Positions 11,740 to 24,240 of a DNA stretch of 64,000 bases are shown here, piece by piece. The notes beneath the pieces were generated by a model that worked only from the letters and a program-made list of their open reading frames with translations, was not told the origin of the DNA and ran no database searches. This DNA is from Anaspis maculata (lineage: Eukaryota; Arthropoda; Insecta; Coleoptera; Scraptiidae): positions 57,471,416-57,535,415 of the forward strand of contig OX421966.1 in assembly GCA_949128115.1 (NCBI GenBank), in the 5' to 3' direction. A program made the translations under genes and the position numbers. How positions within the stretch are numbered: position 1 is the stretch's first letter; each line of letters begins with the position of its first letter.

Positions 11740-14000
11740 ACGATATTTGTTTATTCTCGCATGACAGCCGGAAACCCAAAACTGTGCAAATGGCGTATAC
11801 AACACTGCAATTCTGGACCCACAACAAAACTGCTACAAAAGTTCTAAGCCTAAAACAGTGTATAAAAATATCAATACATATGAAATCATCGGCTATGAAA
11901 CTAAGCCGGGAGCACGAACCGTGCATTCGATCTGGCACTAAAACATACTAAAAGAATGGCTTGGCGGCGGGCGCCAATGCTGCTAATCGAGTTAAAATTT
12001 TAATATTCTCAACAGTTTTCCCTGGCGCTTGGGCTAATAGGCTTCTCGAGGATTCCTTGTTCATCCCATCTGGATTTCACGGAAATACCTCCGACTCCAA
12101 ATTTACCTCTTTGATTCACTTTGTGGGGTTCCATTCTGAAAATAAGACGACAGGGAGGACCGCTGAGTCGAACCTAGTAGCACTTTTGCCTGTACTGTTT
12201 ACTAATTCTTGTTTCGTTTTGTATGTATGTATGTATCTGTGGGGGATGGGATGTGTAACCTTTGGGCCATTTCGGGTGAATGCGTTATAGATACTTGATT
12301 CTTCTTCATTCCTTAAAAAAAAAATGACCAAGGACGATTTCACTTGTTTTCCAATCATTTGTGTCTTGTTTATCCATCTACTTATTCACCTATCATTTTT
12401 TCTTGTTAATTTATCAACATATTTATCATAGGTTCCATTTTCACTTATCTACTTGTTTTCCGATCATTTCTTCATTGCTTACTCATGTATTAGTGTGCCT
12501 TCTTTTGTTTGTAAAGTGTAAAATCGATTGCTGGGCGTGAAGTCTTGTTCAAAGCGTAAGCGAGCGAGTTTCCTTTTGTTGTTACGTGAATAACTTGTCA
12601 ACTAAGCGCACGTTCAAAGAGTTTGCAGGACCGATTCACGCTGGCTTGAAAATGCATTACTGGAGTGACTTCTGTGTCATTTCATCATGACTCAGTAACA
12701 CCTGACTTTTATTTCGATCACTTGGGAAGGTATTTTAGTATAGTAGGTTCACTTGTACTGTGATTCTAGTAGGCTGGGCAAATTTCACAGTTTGGCATTG
12801 TGGACTTCTGCGATCAAATTAACAGTTTGATATGTTCAATGATCTCTTGTTTTATTCCACTTATCTGATCTTGTGTTTATTTTATTCTTGTTGAATTCTT
12901 GCTTTTCTGAATGATTTCTAATGATTTTACTTGTTTTACTCGTGTTTGTTCTTTGTTGTTCTTCATCTATTCATCATAAATTCAACCTCTGGATTCTGGA
13001 TTCCGTTTGGGGAATTCGTGGAACATAGTTTCACCTGGTACGTAGGCCTCATTATTGGGCCCATTTATAGGCACTCTGCGGATCTGCTTCAGCGCCAAAA
13101 GTTGCGGTTTTTTGTACTTCTCCTGCAGAAGGTTATATATTTCTATAACAACAATACCATCTAAATGATCATACTACCTGCAAATGTCAGTTTGAACAAT
13201 TCATAAACTTCAATATTGACAATTTTCCTCACACATATGTTCGCGACTGCCGCATGAGGATGCCGAAACGGGCGGGATATTCAAAGTGTGCAGAGCGTCT
13301 ATACCCGTTTCCAGACCCAGAAAATTCATCTTCATCCTCTAGGTCACATTCTCATATGGAGTAAGAGCTTACACAACGTAGGCAAGAAGTAAACAACGTT
13401 GGGAGGGGAAGGGGCAACGACGATCACTGCCAAACGTCGAAAAAAGGGTTAGGCCGTAAAAAGGTGGAAATGAGGACACATGTTTAGGCAGATGGAAGCT
13501 CTATTTTAGGAAGCTTTAGGCCATCTGGACATTCTTTTGCCTTGGGACCTTGAAACCCAGCGGACGTGCAGATCCGTCTTGACGGCTGATGTACCTGAAT
13601 GATGACTATTGATTACTGAGCCGTGAGAGCAGTCTAGGTCGGAATAAAAGTTAGAACACTGCACGGTGGCACCTGCTGTTGCAACTGAGGATGAACAATG
13701 AGATCTTATACGAAAATTACAAAATGCGATTTTCTTATGTAAATCGATGCTCAAGTACCTCAAACTAAATACTGTGAAGATGGAGAAGAAAAAAATCGGC
13801 CCAGGGAAAAGAACTTGAAATTTGGCTCTTCACACTCCCTTTGTTCAAATCGACTGAATTTGCGGCTGAACTCATCCACCAATGAAATGGAAGCAAGACC
13901 GCAGTTGACATAAAGCAGCGTTGCCACGTTTTCATTATTAACATGTCTGTCATTGTGTCATTTATCTTACCTCACATTCCTGCTTCCTCTTGTGGTGAGA
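11740..14000. other. No supported gene
   Basis: About 2.3 kb of AT-rich DNA with no recognisable exon or repeat. A small hairpin made of GAAACGGGC and CCCGTTTCC lies around 13,265-13,315. The 5' exons of the SWIM-type gene that follows, if they survive, would be in this stretch, but I could not identify them. Confidence 0.35.
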
Positions 14001-14014
14001 GTTTGCGGTCATAT

Positions 14015-15027
14015 TTGCTGAACGTATTGAGTTATTTTTTGTGCTGAATTGGGAAAAAATTGAAGCCGGTTTCGAAAAAGCCAACGACAGAAATCTCCCA
14101 GAAGTCGATGCGGACATGGCAGACAATTTTTATAGAAGAAACGCAGATTTTTTCGCACATGGCGTAAGAAATGTTAAAACTAGCAGGTAAGGCTTTGTGA
14201 CTCATAAGCAAGCGGCAAGCGAGCCTCTAGCAACTACCTGATCCCAATCAATGATTCATTATTTTTTTTGCAGAAGTAGCAAACAAATATATGGAGACGG
14301 AGCAATAGGGTTTGTACAGGTGAAACGTGATAAAACGTTAAGTACTATCAAAGCCAAAGTAGCACCGGAGCACAAAGTTCGAAGTACTCCATATGCTGTT
14401 ACAGTCATCATTGAAGAAGAAACAGAGGAGGTTGTCTCATGTACCTGTGGAGATTATGCGGCTAGTTCAGGTAGGGTGCGGTACTATTTTGTTTGCAAGC
14501 TTCTTACGATTCAAGTTCGACGAAGTGAAGGATATCATTGTTTTGTAGTTTGATATCAATGAATTTGAATTGAATTGAAACTTATTGTGTAACTTTGTTA
14601 CAGGAGGCTGTAAGCATAGTGTCGCTCTCCTATATTGGCTACTGAACAAAAGCCAAAATCCATCAGTAACCTCCACAGAGTGCTATTGGAGAAAATCTGC
14701 TTTAGCCAAAGTAGGAGCTACCCTTGAAGAACAAACACTCCACAAAAATTCTCAAAGTTAAAAGTAGTACCACTAAATCAACAACCTCAGATTTCAAAGA
14801 TAAAGTAGTTGAAAGTGGATCAAAAACAAATTCAGATGAAATTTTATTCACTTTTTATAGTGATAAGGAAACTGATGCCCAGAAGGTTTCCCTTCATCAT
14901 TTGTTTATTGAGAACACTAGTACACTGTAAAACAATACAGAAGTTACGAGATAAAACCTTTTTAAAATACTGCAGTGATCATTTATTGGAAGTAACGTGT
15001 GAAAAAGTGACCAGTTTGACAAAATAG
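14015..15027 (+). pseudogene. SWIM zinc-finger protein fragment (family associated with YqaJ-type recombinase domains), frameshifted
   Basis: Exon A (about 14,015-14,186) gives NWEKIEAGFEKANDRN and ends at donor GTAAGG. Exon B (14,274-14,470) follows a poly-T tract and CAG, and ends at GTAGGG. Exon C starts at 14,604. Exons B and C join to give CTCGDYAASSGGCKHSV, a SWIM finger of the form CxC...CxH, expected to bind zinc. Many arthropods carry multiple genes with this finger followed by a YqaJ-like nuclease domain, several probably mobile-derived (family knowledge). Exon C hits a stop at 14,759. The coding sense continues in other frames: a Lys/Ser-rich linker at 14,724-14,930, then TFLKYCSDHLLEVTCEKVTS at about 14,957-15,015. 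The YqaJ domain is absent. Splice sites remain good, so decay seems recent. It could instead be a shortened gene ending at 14,761. Confidence 0.7.
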
Positions 15028-15429
15028 TATAGGTAGGTACATGAGAGTCAAAAAATCATCTTTTGCTTGGGAAAGAGTTAGTAGTTCTCGAACAGTTTTT
15101 TTGCTTCATGCGTATGGATCTAGTGGAGTACTTCGTACATATTTAGAATTTGTTATTAATTAGTGTTAGTACACTGTAATGCATAGCACTATACCAAATG
15201 CTTTAGGGCCGATCCTTCTTTATCATGGTGAGGGGGGGAAAACAGCCCTAGAACAGGTAATTGATAATTCACAGCATTTACTTAATATTTTCACGGATAG
15301 ATCGCGCCAAAACACCGTTACAGTTTGTCAAGTCTTCGACACCAAAAAAAAAAGCGCAGAGAAGCCACAAAAAGCGGTAGGTGCCTACTTAAAGACGTAA
15401 TTATACATATGTAGTAGGGCTCCTGCGAT
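15028..15429. other. No supported gene
   Basis: The YqaJ-like domain expected downstream of the SWIM finger is not found here. Open frames are short and featureless. Confidence 0.4.
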
Positions 15430-16140
15430 ATAACGAGCCACCCAAAACTGATTTCGGAAGCTTTATTCAGTATTATTTGATAATGTAAGGCCCCTATCAT
15501 AAGTCCGACCTGATTTTGGGAGTTGTAAACAGACTTCTATAATCTATTAAGCCTATTATGTAGACCACCATAACAGGCCTATAATGTTATGGGGGCTATA
15601 CGCCACTGACCAAAACTTTGATTCTGTAAACTTTTTCAGTAGGTAGGTATTAAGTGAGTAGGTATTCGATAAAGTGAGGAAGAAGAGTATCGTAAGTCCG
15701 ATCTGTTTTATGAATAGTAAACAGGCTTCTAAAAGTCTGTTATGGTCCATATTATGGGGGCCTCATACAATAAGGATCGCAAACTAATTTGCTCAGGGAT
15801 AGGCGATGGAAATTTACATGAGCTTTGCTTTCCTAGTTAAATTGTTCCCCTGAAAAAGAGCTGTCTGTTCTAGATGGAAAATAAATATAAAGGAATTGAC
15901 GAAGATATATCGTTGTTTATATATAAGCAGACCTAGGTGCGGTTTGGCGAATTAGATAGATGTAGGTTATTTCTGTGAACCTAAATGTGTAAAATCGATG
16001 ACCTTTTCGTAACTCGCTTTTTCACCAATTTCATTTTACAATTTTGCTGAAAAAAATCCCCTGAACCTCTGCATTAATAAAACTAGTCTGAAAGTCGATT
16101 TCGTTCAAACATTTTCGGATTTTTTCATGAATCTGGGAGA
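15430..16140 (-). repeat. Inverted satellite segment
   Basis: Read on the minus strand, this matches the ~570-bp satellite unit found in direct orientation from 16.8 to 24.2 kb: ATAAGTCCGACCTGATTTTG here corresponds to the GATCGGACTTATGATAG block there, and the ACATGAGCTTTGC and AGCAGACCTAGGTGC blocks likewise. It forms the left arm of a large inverted repeat whose right arm is the segment after 16,800. Confidence 0.75.
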
Positions 16141-16325
16141 AAACGGGTCCGATGGACCGTAGTCGATTGTTGTGTGACAGATACAAAGCTAGTAGTAGGT
16201 ATAGCTATATAAAGCTAGTGACGTCACTAAAAACCGTTTCCGCTGCCTTTCGGCAGCTTCTGACGACTCGAAAATTGGAGATTTTAAAAAATCGATGTCT
16301 AGGTTATTTCCGAGGGGCTCATCAC

Positions 16326-16798
16326 TCGGCTCATCACCATCCCGCTCTCGCTCTTCCGACTCGACTAAGCTAATGAGAATGATGAGATGAGGATGAGGAC
16401 GGGATGGAAGCGGGAAATGATCGAGGAGACGAAGTTCGAAGATTGACGATCCAGTCCAACGGATCGAACTTCGTCCTTATCCGAATTCAAACAGCGCTGC
16501 CAACCTACAATCAGATCGGACTTATGATTATCGAATAATACTGAATAAAGCCCCCAACCCCCGTCTTGCCAAAAAACTTCTAGGAATTCTTCGGTACGAA
16601 TAAACAACAAAGCAACAAATGACGTCATCATCGGGGACTTTTTGAAATGTTTTGTTTTGAAGACTAACTGAAATCCACGGAAATCCCTGCAGAACTTCCG
16701 CAATAATTCTGCAATACATTGCAACACCTCGACAATACTCTGCAATACAATGCATTACCTAGAATATTGCTGCACAACACCTGTACAAATTTGCAGCA
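16326..16798. other. Spacer between inverted satellite arms
   Basis: The spacer is bounded by mirrored blocks, CGAGGGGCTCATCAC (16,311-16,325) and GTGATGAGCCCCTCG (16,799-16,813). It includes GATCGGACTTATGATTATCG (about 16,513), a short match to the satellite. A 126-codon minus-strand frame crosses it, but no family is recognisable and I do not call it a gene. Confidence 0.5.
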
Positions 16799-17143
16799 GT
16801 GATGAGCCCCTCGAAAATAACCAAAGAAAATTTAACTTTTTTCTAAATTCTTAAAAAAAACGCTTTAACTCGATAACGGCACCAGTTGACAGACAGACTG
16901 AAATCGACTTTCAGACTACTTAGTTTTGTTAATATAGAGGATCAGGGCATTTTTTCCAGCAAAATCGTCAAATTAAATCAGTGAAAAAGCGGGGTACGGA
17001 AATGATTGTCGATTTTACACATTTCAGGTTCACAGAAATAATCACATCTCTAGGTCTGCTTATAAAATTAACGATATCTTCGTCAATTCCTTTATGTTTA
17101 CTTTCCATCTAGAACAGAGAAAGCTCTTGTTCACGGACATAGC
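16799..17143 (+). repeat. Satellite unit, first direct-orientation copy (partial)
   Basis: This carries the satellite blocks in direct order: AATCGACTTTCAGACTACTT, CAGCAAAATCGTCAAATTAA, CTAGGTCTGCTTATAAA and CTAGAACAGAGAAAGCTC. It is more diverged than the main array, and the next part of the unit is interrupted by a MITE at 17,148. Confidence 0.75.
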
Positions 17144-17147
17144 GTAC

Positions 17148-17372
17148 GGTTGGCGCGACCCAAATGTGAACGATTTTTTTCGCCGTGTTTTCTTCTGCAA
17201 TTTGTGTTACATCAAATGAGGTTTTGACCAATGGCGAACTAACAGGTCCATGTTTATGAACAATGTTCCATGTCTGTTAGTTTTCCACTGGCCAAAACTT
17301 CATTTAAAGTAACACAAAATACAAAAGAAAACACGTCGAAAAAAAATCGTTCACATTTGGGTCGCGCCAACC
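17148..17372. mobile_element. Foldback MITE, 225 bp, inserted in satellite with GTAC duplication
   Basis: The ends begin GGTTGGCGCGACCCAAATGT on both strands, and the arms stay about 90% alike for about 100 bp to a small central loop around 17,250-17,275. A GTAC direct repeat flanks it (17,144-17,147 and 17,373-17,376). Other satellite units read AATGTACTTACATAC at this site, which shows the empty state. There is no coding capacity. Confidence 0.85.
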
Positions 17373-17376
17373 GTAC

Positions 17377-20300
17377 CTACTTACATACTGGAAAAGCAAA
17401 TCTCAAGTAATTTTTCATCGCCTATACTTATCCCTGTGCAAATTATAGTCTCCCGATTCTTCGATCCTTGCATGGGGCCCCCATAATATAGACAGTAACA
17501 GGCCTATAGAAGCTTGTTTATTATTCCCAAAAGCAGATCGGACTTATGATAGCCTTCTTCCTTACTCTACCGAATGCTTGATACCTAATGAAAAAAGCTC
17601 CCGAAATCAAACTTTTGGTCATCAGCGGCGTGGCACCCCAATTTGGCACGCAATGCTCAAAACAATTGCACCCTCTCGACAACAAAAAAAAACGAAATTT
17701 TTTGATCGAAATCAACCTTTAGACTAATTTGGTTAGTGTAGAGGTTCAAGGCATTTTTTTCAGCAAAATCGTCAAATGAAATCGGCGAAAAAGCGAGGTA
17801 CGGAAAAGATCGTCAATTTTAGACATTTTAGGCTCATAGAAAAAACCGTAAATCTTGGTCTGGTTATAAATAAACAACGATATCTTCGTCAATTCCATTT
17901 TGTTTAGATACTTCTAGAACAAAAAGCTCTTTTTCTCGGAAACAATGTACTTACATACTGGAAAAAAGCAAAGCTCATGTAAATTTCCATCGTCAACCTA
18001 CTTATTTATCCCTGTACAAATTATAGTCTCCCGATCCTTGCAAGGGGCCCCCATACATAACAGGCTTATAGAAGCTTGTTTACTATTTCCAAAATAGAAC
18101 GAGGTATCAACCCAATTTGGCACACAATACTCAAAACAATTGCACCCTATCTCCAACAAAAAAAAAACCGAAATTTTTTGATCGAAATAAACTTTTAGAC
18201 AAGTTTTGTTGATGTAGATGTTCAGTGCATTTTTTTCAGCAAAAGGGTCAAAATAGTTCGGTGATAAAGCGAGGTGCGATAATTTCGTCAATTTCAGATA
18301 TTTTAGGTTCACTGAAATAACCTACATCTAGGTCTGCTTATAAATAAACAACGATAATCTTCGTCAATTCCGTTTTGTTCATTAACCATCTTGAACTGAA
18401 AGCTCTTTTCCACGGGAACAATGTACTTACATACTGGAAAAGCAAAGCTCATGTAAATTTTCGTCGTCTAGTTATCCCTGTGCAAATTATAGTCTCCCGA
18501 TTCTTCGATCCTTGCATGGGGCCCCCATAATATAGACCGTAACAGGCCTATAGAAGCTTGTTTACTATTCCTAAAAGCAGATCGGATTTATGATAGCCTT
18601 CTTCCTTACTCTACCGAATGCTTGATACCTACTGAAAAAACCTACCGAAATCAAAGTTTTGGTCAACGCGGTAGGTATCACCCCAATTTGGTACACAATG
18701 CTCAAAACAATTGCACCCTAACTCCAACAAAAAAAAAACCGAAATTTTTTGATCGAAATAAACTTTCAGACAAGTTTTGTTGGTGTAGACGTACAGTGCA
18801 TTTTTTTCAGCAAAGGGGTCAAAAGAGTTCGGTGATAAAGCGAGGTGCGAATAATTTCGACAATTTTAGATATTTTAGGCTCACTGAAATAACCTACATC
18901 TAGGTCTGCTTATAAATAAACAATAACGATAATCTTCGTCAATTCCTTTTTGTTTACTTACCCTCTGGAACAAAAAGCTCTTTTCCACGGGAGCAATGTA
19001 CCTACTTACATACTGGAGAAGCAAAGCTCATGTGAATTTTCATCGCCTAGTTATCCCTGTGCCAATTATAGTCTCCCGATCCTTCGATCCTTGCATGGGG
19101 CCCCCATAATATAGACCGTAACAGGCCTATAGAACCTTGTTTTCTATTTCCAAATACAGATCTGACTAATGATAGCCTTTTTCCTTACTCTACTAATTGC
19201 TTGATACCTACTGAAAAAACCTTTCGAAATCAAAGTTTTGGTCAACGCGGTATCACCCCGATTTGGTACACAATGCTCAAAACAATTGCAGCCTATCTCC
19301 AACAAAAAAAAAAAATTTTTTGATTGAAATCAACTTTCAGACTAGTTTTGTTGATATAGACGTTCAGTGCATTTTTTTCAGCAAAGGGGTCAAAATAGTT
19401 CGGTGATAAAGCGAGGTGCTATAATTTCGTCAATTTCAGATATTTTAGGTTCACTGAAATAACCTACATCTAGGTCTGCTTATAAATAAACAACGATAAT
19501 CTTCGTCAATCCCGTTTTGTTCATTAACCATCTGGAACAGAAAGCTCTTTTCCACGGGAACAATGTACTTACATACTGGAAAAGCAAAACTCATGTGAAT
19601 TTTCATCGCCTAGTTATCCCTGTGCCAATTATAGTCTCCCGATCCTTCGATCCTTGCATGGGGCCCCCATAATATAGACCGTAACAGGCCTATAGAAGCT
19701 TGTTTACTCTTTCCAAAAGCAGATCGGACTTATGATAGCCTTTTTCCTTACTCTACCGAATGCTTGATACCTACTGAAAAAACCTTTCGAAATCAAAGTT
19801 TTGGTCAACGCGGTATCACCCCAATTTGGTACACAATGCTCAAAACAATTGCAGCCTATCTCCAACAAAAAAAAAACCGAAATTTTTTGATCGACACAAA
19901 CTTTCAGACTAGTTTTGTTGATGTAGACGTACAGTGCATTTTTTTCAGCAAAGGGGTCAAAAGAGTTCGGTGATAAAGCGAGGTGCGAATAATTTCGACA
20001 ATTTTAGATATTTTAGGCTCACTGAAATAACCTACATCTAGGTCTGCTTATAAATAAACAATAACGATAATCTTCGTCAATTCCTTTTTGTTTACTTACC
20101 TACCCTCTGGAACAAAAAGCTCTTTTCCACGGGAGCAATGTACCTACTTACATACTGGAAAAGCAAAGCTCATGTAAATTTTCATCGCCTAGTTATCCCT
20201 GTGTCAATTATAGTCTCCCGATCCTTCGATCCTTGCATGGGGCCCCCATAATATAGACCGTAACAGGCCTATAGAACCTTGTTTACTATTTCCAAAAGCA

Positions 20301-23173
20301 GATCTGACTAATGATAGCCTTTTCCCTTACTCTACTAATTGCTTGATACCTACTGAAAAAACCTTTCGAAATCAAAGTTTTGGTCAACGCGGTATCACCC
20401 CGATTTGGTACACAATGCTCAAAACAATTGCAGCCTATCTCCAACAAAAAAAAAACCGAAATTTTTTGACCGAAATCAACTTTCAGACTAGTTTTGTTGA
20501 TATAGACGTTCAGTGCATTTTTTTCAGCAAAGGGGTCAAAATAGTTCGGTGATAAAGCGAGGTGCGACAATTTCGTCAATTTCAGATATTTTAGGTTCAC
20601 TGAAATAACCTACATCTAGGTCTGCTTATAAATAAACAACGATAATCTTCGTCAATTCCGTTTTGTTCATTAACCATCTGGAACAGAAAGCTCTTTTCCA
20701 CGGGAACAATGTACTTACATACTGGAGAAGCAAAACTCATGTAAATTTTCATCGCCTAGTTATCCCTGTGCCAATTATAGTCTCCCGATCCTTCGATCAT
20801 TGCATGGGGCCCCCATAATATAGACCGTAACAGGCCCATAGAAGCTTGTTTACTCTTTCCAAAAGCAGATCGGACTTATGATAGCCTTTTTCCTTACTCT
20901 ACCGAATGCTTGATACCTACTGAAAAAACCTTTCGATATCAAAGTTTTGGTCAACGCGGTATCACCCCGATTTGGTACACAATGCTCAAAACAATTGCAG
21001 CCTATCTCCAACAAAAAAAAAACCGAAATTTTTTGATCGAAATAAACTTTTAGACTAGTTTTGTTGATACAGACGTCCAGTGCATTTTTTTCAGCAAAGT
21101 TGTCAAAAGAGTTCGATGATAAAGCGAGGTGCGGATAATTGCGTCAATTTTAGATATTTTAGGCTCACTGAAATAACCTACATCTAGGTCTACTTATCAA
21201 TAAACAACGATAATCTCCGTCAATTCCTTTTTGTTTACTTACCATCTGGAACAGAAAGCTCTTTTCCACGGGAACAATGTACTTACATACTGGAAAAGCA
21301 AAGCTCATGTAAATTTTCATCGCCTAGTTATCCCTGTGCAAATTATAGTCTCTCGATCCTTCGAACCTTGCATGGGGCCCCCATAATATGGACCGTAACA
21401 GGCCTATAGAACCTTGTTTACTATTTCCAAAAGCAGATCGGACTAATGATAGCCTTTTTCCTTACTCTACTGATTGCTTGATACCTACTGAAAAAACCTT
21501 TCGAAATCAAAGTTTTGGTCAACGCGGTAGGTATCACCCCAATTTGGTACACAATGCTCAAAACAATTGCACCCTATCTCCAACAAAAAAAACAACAAAT
21601 TTTTTGACCAAAATCAACTTTCAGACTAGTTTTGTTGATATAGACGTTCAGTGCATTTCTTTCAGCAAAGGGGTCAAAATAGTTCGGTGATAAAGCGAGG
21701 TGCGATAATTTCGTCAATTTCAGATATTTTAGGTTCACTGAAATAACCTACATCTAGTTCTGCTTATAAATAAACAACGATAATCTTCGTCAATTCCGTT
21801 TTGTTCATTAACCATCTGGAACTGAAAGCTCTTTTCCACGGGAACAATGTACTTACATACTGGAAAAGCAAAGCTCATGTAAATTTTCGTCGTCTATAGT
21901 TATCCCAGTGCAAATTATAGTCTCCCGATTCTTCGATCCTTGCATGGGGCCCCCATAATATAGACTGTAACAGGCATATAGAAGCTTGTTTACTATTTCT
22001 AAAAGCAGATTGGATTTATGATAGCCTTCTTCCTTACTCTACCGAATGCTTGATACCTACTGAAAAAACCTATCGAAATCAAAGTTTTGGTCAACGCGGT
22101 AGGTATCACTCTAATTTGGCACACAATGCTCAAAAAAATTGCACCCTATCTCCAACAAAAAAAAACCGAAATTTTTTGATCGAAATAAACTTTTAGACTA
22201 GTTTTGTTGATATAAACCTTCAGTGCATTTTTTTCAGCAAAGTGTTCAAAAGAGTTCGGTGATAAAGCGAGGTGCGAATAATTTCGACAATTTTAGATAT
22301 TTTAGGCTCACTGAAATAACCTACATCTAGTTCTGCTTATAAATAAACAACTATAATCTTCGTCAATTCCTTTTTGTTTACTTACCATCTGGAACAGAAA
22401 GCTCTTTTTCACGGGAATAATGTACTTACATACTGGAAAAGCAAAACTCATGTAAATTTTCATCGCCTAGTTATCCCTGTGCCAATTATAGTCTCCCGAT
22501 CCTTCGATCCTTGCATGGGGCCCCCATAATATAGACCGTAACAGGCCTATAGAAGCTTGTTTACTATTTCCTCGACTATTTCCAAAAGCAGATCGGACTT
22601 ATGATAGCCTTTTTCCTTTCGAGATCAAAGTTTAGGTCAACGCGGTATCACCCCAATTTGGTACACAATGCTCAAAACAATTGCACCCTATATCTCCAAC
22701 AAAAAAAACGAAATTTTTTGATCGAAATAAACTTTCAGACTAGTTTTGTTGATGTAGACGTTCAGTGCATTTTTTTCAGCGAAGGGGTCAAAAGAGTTCG
22801 GTGATAAAGCGAGGTGCGAATAATTTCGACAATTTTAGATATTTTAGGCTCACTGAAATAACCTACATCTAGGTCTGCTTATAAATAAACAATAACGATA
22901 ATCTTCGTCAATTCCTTTTTGTTTACTTACCCTCTAGAACAGAAAGCTCTTTTCCACGGGAACAATGTACTTACATACTGGAAAAGCAAAGCTCATGTAA
23001 ATTTTCATCGCCTATAGATATCCGTGTGCAAATTATAGTCTCCCGATCCTTGCATGGGTGGGGGCCCCATAATATAGACCATAACGGGCCTATAGAAGCT
23101 TGTTTACTATTCCTAAAAGCAGATCGGCTTTTTGATAGCCTTTTTCCTCACTCTACCGAATGCTTGATATCTG
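17377..23173 (+). repeat. Satellite array, ~570-bp unit, about ten units, two-unit higher-order period
   Basis: The block CATGGGGCCCCCATAAT (or a near variant) recurs at about 17,471, 18,041, 18,515, 19,094, 19,657, 20,236, 20,803, 21,371, 21,943, 22,514 and 23,053, so units are mostly 560-580 bp (one of 474, one of 539). Two unit types alternate. One reads CCGTTTTGTTCATTAACC at about 18,369, 19,512, 20,658 and 21,796; the other reads CCTTTTTGTTTACTTACC in between. That gives a repeat of about 1.14 kb at the two-unit level. Each unit has an A-run before CCGAAATTTTTTGA and a CAGCAAAGGGGTCAAAA block. The many 60-100-codon open frames in it are by-products of the repeat. Confidence 0.92.
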
Positions 23174-23175
23174 TA

Positions 23176-24047
23176 CAGGGCTTTCATTTCAAAACGCCCC
23201 ACCCCCATTATTTTCTTTAAAAAATGTTTCCTCAAAAAATCCCGAGACAGGTCGATTTTATATTCGAGGGGGACACAAAATTAGCATAAGTTCCATCATC
23301 CTGTTTCATCCCCTTAGACAGGGTGACCACCCCTTCAAATATTTCAAATATAAATAGGGGTCGAGTAATACATCATTTTGAAGGCATTCCAATTGTCTTT
23401 ATCTTGGTGCAAAAAGAAATAAAATCCAACAAGCCGTTTTCACGATCTCTTAGGCAGGGTGACCAATCTTTCAAAATTTGGAAATTGGAATAGGGATCGA
23501 GCAATACATCATTTTAAATGCCTTCCTGCTCGCTTCATTTTGGTACAAAAAGAAATAAAATCAAGGCACCCGTTTTCCAGTTACGATTTTTTAAAATTCG
23601 GAAATGTTTGTTGAATATTCTCTGAATTTAAAAAAATAGTAACTGGAAAACGGGTACCTTGATTTTATTTCTTTTTATACCAAAATGAAGAGAGCAGGAA
23701 GGCATTTAAAATGATATATTGGTCGACCCCTATTCCAATTTCAAAATTTTGAAAGATTGGTCACCCTGTCTAAGAGACCGTGAAAACGGGTTGTTGGATT
23801 TTATTTCTTTTTGCACCAAGATAAAGACAATTGGAATGCCTTCAAAATGATGTATTACTCGACCCCTATTTCCATTTGAAATTTTTGAAGGGGTGGTCAC
23901 CCTGTTTAAGGGGATGAAACACGAAGATTGAACTTATCCTAATTTTGTGTCCCCCTCGAATATAAAATCGACTTGTCTCGGGATTTTTTGAGGAAAAATT
24001 TTTTAAACAAAATAATGGGGGTGGGGCGTTTTGAAATGAAAGCCCTG
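23176..24047. mobile_element. Near-perfect 872-bp foldback element with TA duplication, inserted in satellite
   Basis: The left end CAGGGCTTTCATTTCAAAAC is mirrored exactly at the right end, each bordered by TA (23,174-23,175 and 24,048-24,049). The arms are about 400 bp, highly alike, around a ~55-bp centre near 23,610. Inside each arm is GACAGGTCGATTTTATATTC then GAGGGGGACAC, a motif shared with the long foldback elements at 53-63 kb. No protein is encoded. Satellite sequence resumes at about 24,060 (AACAGAAAGCTCTTTTTCC). Confidence 0.9.
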
Positions 24048-24059
24048 TATTTACACACA

Positions 24060-24240
24060 GTGAGAAGAACAGAAAGCTCTTTTTCCGGGAACAATGCAAT
24101 GCCTTTCAATCAAATTGTCAATGTCTATCTCTGAACAAATTTGTCTCCAATCCGTGTATGGTGCCCCCATAATATAGACCATAACAGGCCTATAAAAGCC
24201 TGTTTACAACTTCCAAAAGCAGATCGGACTTATGAAAGGG
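24060..24240 (+). repeat. Terminal partial satellite unit
   Basis: After the foldback element the satellite resumes, more diverged: GAACAGAAAGCTC, then GTGCCCCCATAATATAGACC (about 24,161) and CAGATCGGACTTATGA. Similarity fades after about 24,240, the right edge of the satellite domain. Confidence 0.75.

Noticed and set aside
16365..16745. 126-codon minus frame in the satellite spacer
   Set aside because: No recognisable domain, and it overlaps repeat-derived blocks. Kept only as spacer description.
17377..23173. CRISPR-like or gene-family array suggested by regularly spaced repeats and recurring ~69-100-codon frames
   Set aside because: Units are contiguous ~570-bp satellite copies with no unique spacers, and the frames change with indels and end at random.
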